Source: Bordetella flabilis (GTDB lineage Bacteria; Pseudomonadota; Gammaproteobacteria; Burkholderiales; Burkholderiaceae_B). Taken from it: a DNA stretch of 64,000 bases. Position 1 is the first letter of the stretch. The number at the start of each line of letters is the position of its first letter. Location of the stretch: assembly GCF_001676725.1 (NCBI RefSeq), contig NZ_CP016172.1:310001-374000 (forward strand). Direction: 5' to 3'. This document shows, piece by piece, positions 62,561 through 64,000 of the stretch. The translations under genes and the position numbers were made by a program. The notes under the pieces are model-generated. The model was not told the origin of the DNA and did not search any database. It worked only from the letters and a program-made list of their open reading frames with translations.

Positions 62561-63187
62561 ATGTCCCCAGACATCCATTTCTATGAGCCGGCCCAGGGCC
62601 ACGGCTTGCCGCACGATCCGCTGAACGCCATCGTGGCGCCGCGCCCCATCGGCTGGATCGCCAGCCGGGCGGCTGACGGCGCGCTGAATCTGGCGCCTTA
62701 CAGCTTCTTCAATGCCTTCAATTACAGGCCGCCCATCATCGGTTTCTCCAGCGTGGGGCGCAAAGACTCGCTGAATAACATTGAACAGACGGGCGAGTTC
62801 GTGTGGAACCTGGCGACCCGGGACCTGGCCGAGCCGATGAACCGCAGCAGCGCGGCCGCGCCAGCCGAGATCGACGAGTTCGCCCTTGCGGGGCTCACGC
62901 CGGTGGCCTCGCGCATCGTCGGCGTCCCACGCGTGGCGGAAAGCCCGGTGGCCTTCGAGTGCCGGCGGTCGCAGATCATCCGCCTGCAAAGCGCCGCCGG
63001 CGCGGACATCGATGCCTGGCTGGTGCTGGGCGAAGTGGTGGGCGTCCATATAGACCGCGCCCTGCTGAAGGACGGCATTTTCGATACGGCGGCGGCCCGG
63101 CCGATCCTGCGGGGCGGCGGCCCGACCGCGTACTTCGAGATATCACCGGAACTCGCCTTTCACCTGCGGCGTCCGGACTATCCCTGA
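62561..63187 (+). CDS. Flavin reductase-like protein (FMN-binding split barrel)
   Basis: This 208-residue protein has the family signature LNAIVAPRPIGWIASRAADGALNLAPYSFFNAF (in part, from residue 22) and PPIIGFSSVGRKDSLNNIEQTGEFVWNLAT, which mark the DIM6/NTAB flavin reductase-like group. It binds FMN and may supply reduced flavin or act as a nitroreductase-type enzyme. It begins 13 bases after the GlxA-type regulator, so the two are probably cotranscribed. Confidence 0.85.
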   Translation: MSPDIHFYEPAQGHGLPHDPLNAIVAPRPIGWIASRAADGALNLAPYSFFNAFNYRPPIIGFSSVGRKDSLNNIEQTGEFVWNLATRDLAEPMNRSSAAAPAEIDEFALAGLTPVASRIVGVPRVAESPVAFECRRSQIIRLQSAAGADIDAWLVLGEVVGVHIDRALLKDGIFDTAAARPILRGGGPTAYFEISPELAFHLRRPDYP

Positions 63188-63215
63188 CAGCGCGTGCTGG
63201 CGCGGCGGCGCGCTG
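63188..63215. terminator. Weak hairpin between convergent genes
   Basis: CAGCGCG (63188-63194) and CGCGCTG (63209-63215) pair over seven bases with a 14-base loop, directly after the flavin-reductase-like stop and 16 bases before the stop of the convergent last gene. No T-run follows. Confidence 0.35.
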
Positions 63216-63230
63216 CAGTGAAACGCGAGG

Positions 63231-63989
63231 TCAGTGCGTCTGCCTGGGCTGTGGCGCGATGCCATGCGCGGCCAGGAACCGGCGCACCACCGGGCGCATG
63301 GTCGAGCGCTGGACCTCGTCGGCGACGACCGCGCCGAGCTGAAGCACGATATCCGTGTCCATGGGGCCCGCATTCCGGCGGTGAGCGAGCTCGCTGTCGC
63401 GGAGCCGCTTGTCGATCAAGCGCTCGTAGCGCGTCCAGAATATGCGGTATGGAACCTTGAATACGGACAAGTCGCTCGCCTTGTCGTGGACGAACAGCGT
63501 TCCTTTCCTGTTCAGCAGCCGCTCCAGGGCGCGGTAGAGCAGGCCACGGTCGGTATGGATGCGGGCGCGCCGGCGCTGCGCCTCGCGCAGCCGCCCCGGC
63601 GCCAGCCGGCCGATTACCGAAGTCATGGGCGCCCATGTCGTCAGGAAATCGACGAAGCCGGTTTGTTGGCGTGCTCGCAATTGCACGCGGGCCAGGTCGA
63701 CGTCTTCGTCGCTCAGCAGGGCAGGATGCTGGAAGGCCGTATCCGCCCGGATGATCGGCAGCTTTATCTCGCCGTACAGCCGCTTCTGCAGATGGACGAA
63801 GGCGTCGATTTCATCGACTTCCTCCTCCCGCTTGCGCAGTTCCGGCATGCGCGCGACGATGAATTCGCTCAATACCTCACGGTTGAGCATGCTTTCGGCC
63901 AGGTCCAGCAGCCCGCGTATGTTGTGGTCATAGAGCCCCGCCTCGGCGTCCGCGTTCAGGGATGCGGTGTACAGGTCGTTCAGGGTCAT
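63231..63989 (-). CDS. Unknown helical protein at the window edge, possibly 5' truncated
   Basis: This is 252 visible residues with no recognisable motif. It is rich in Leu/Arg/Asp helices, for example EEEVDEIDAFVHLQKRLYGE and LSDEDVDLARVQLRARQQTGFVDFL. The second stretch weakly recalls the C-terminal part of NEL-type E3 ligase effectors, but I cannot see the catalytic Cys region, so this is tentative. The ATG at 63989 could be a true start (ATGA suggests an overlapping upstream stop) or an internal Met, since the frame stays open to base 64000. The codons upstream of it are only three, so the matter cannot be settled here. Confidence 0.55.
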   Translation of the reverse strand: MTLNDLYTASLNADAEAGLYDHNIRGLLDLAESMLNREVLSEFIVARMPELRKREEEVDEIDAFVHLQKRLYGEIKLPIIRADTAFQHPALLSDEDVDLARVQLRARQQTGFVDFLTTWAPMTSVIGRLAPGRLREAQRRRARIHTDRGLLYRALERLLNRKGTLFVHDKASDLSVFKVPYRIFWTRYERLIDKRLRDSELAHRRNAGPMDTDIVLQLGAVVADEVQRSTMRPVVRRFLAAHGIAPQPRQTH

Positions 63990-64000
63990 GACGACACGGT

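Overview
The window is a dense, GC-rich stretch of chromosome from a betaproteobacterium, most likely a member of the Alcaligenaceae (Bordetella/Achromobacter type). I infer this from codon usage, from ATGA-type stop/start overlaps between genes, and from the ordered blocks kdsD-kdsC-lptC-lptA-lptB-hpf-ptsN-hprK-rapZ and rplU-rpmA-obgE-proB. No sequence search was possible, so the genus is an inference. There is no rRNA, CRISPR array, transposase or phage gene. One tRNA (tRNA-Pro, anticodon CGG) is present.

0-12.5 kb is catabolic. An operon holds a 5'-truncated hydantoinase A, hydantoinase B and a three-subunit flavin/iron-sulfur amino-acid-type dehydrogenase (HcnABC architecture). Convergent to it is a molybdenum aldehyde oxidoreductase (PaoABC/YagTSR type), followed by a YhhS-type MFS exporter and a small DHCW cupin. 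12.5-15.8 kb is filled by one unrecognised 1085-residue protein. 16-19.4 kb is an HxlR-controlled EmrAB-type efflux operon with a clear double operator. 19.5-24.7 kb carries yajQ, a DUF2127 membrane protein, cysP-cysT-cysW without cysA, and nudC.

24.7-42.8 kb is mostly housekeeping. It contains a thioredoxin-like protein, dolP-diaA-yraN divergent from rsmI and an O6-methylguanine methyltransferase, then rlpA-rapZ, two cytochrome c genes placed between rapZ and hprK, hprK-ptsN, hpf, the LPS transport and Kdo genes, purT, and an oligopeptide/dipeptide-binding protein with a strong promoter. 42.8-44 kb is a regulatory stretch with an 8-bp microsatellite, a small conserved-looking ORF and a TetR operator. 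44-49 kb is a tetR-acyl-CoA dehydrogenase-CoA transferase-hydroxyacyl-CoA dehydrogenase operon. 49-53.8 kb holds proB, obgE, rpmA, rplU, ispB and tRNA-Pro.

54-64 kb is the accessory end. It has an acyl-CoA ligase, a 752-residue protein whose C-terminus carries the complete R / S-x-S / E-x-E signature of a cholera-toxin/pertussis-toxin-type ADP-ribosyltransferase, and a GNAT-MFS-YqcI/GntA-like haem N-oxygenase-cupin operon divergent from a GlxA/FtrA-type AraC regulator. A flavin-reductase-like gene follows, then an unrecognised, possibly truncated protein at the right edge. The ADP-ribosyltransferase is the most notable element. It has no secretion signal and no B-subunit genes beside it, so it looks like a secreted effector or polymorphic toxin rather than an AB5 toxin. 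The GntA-like operon is the second candidate for an undescribed system, possibly making an N-oxygenated small molecule.
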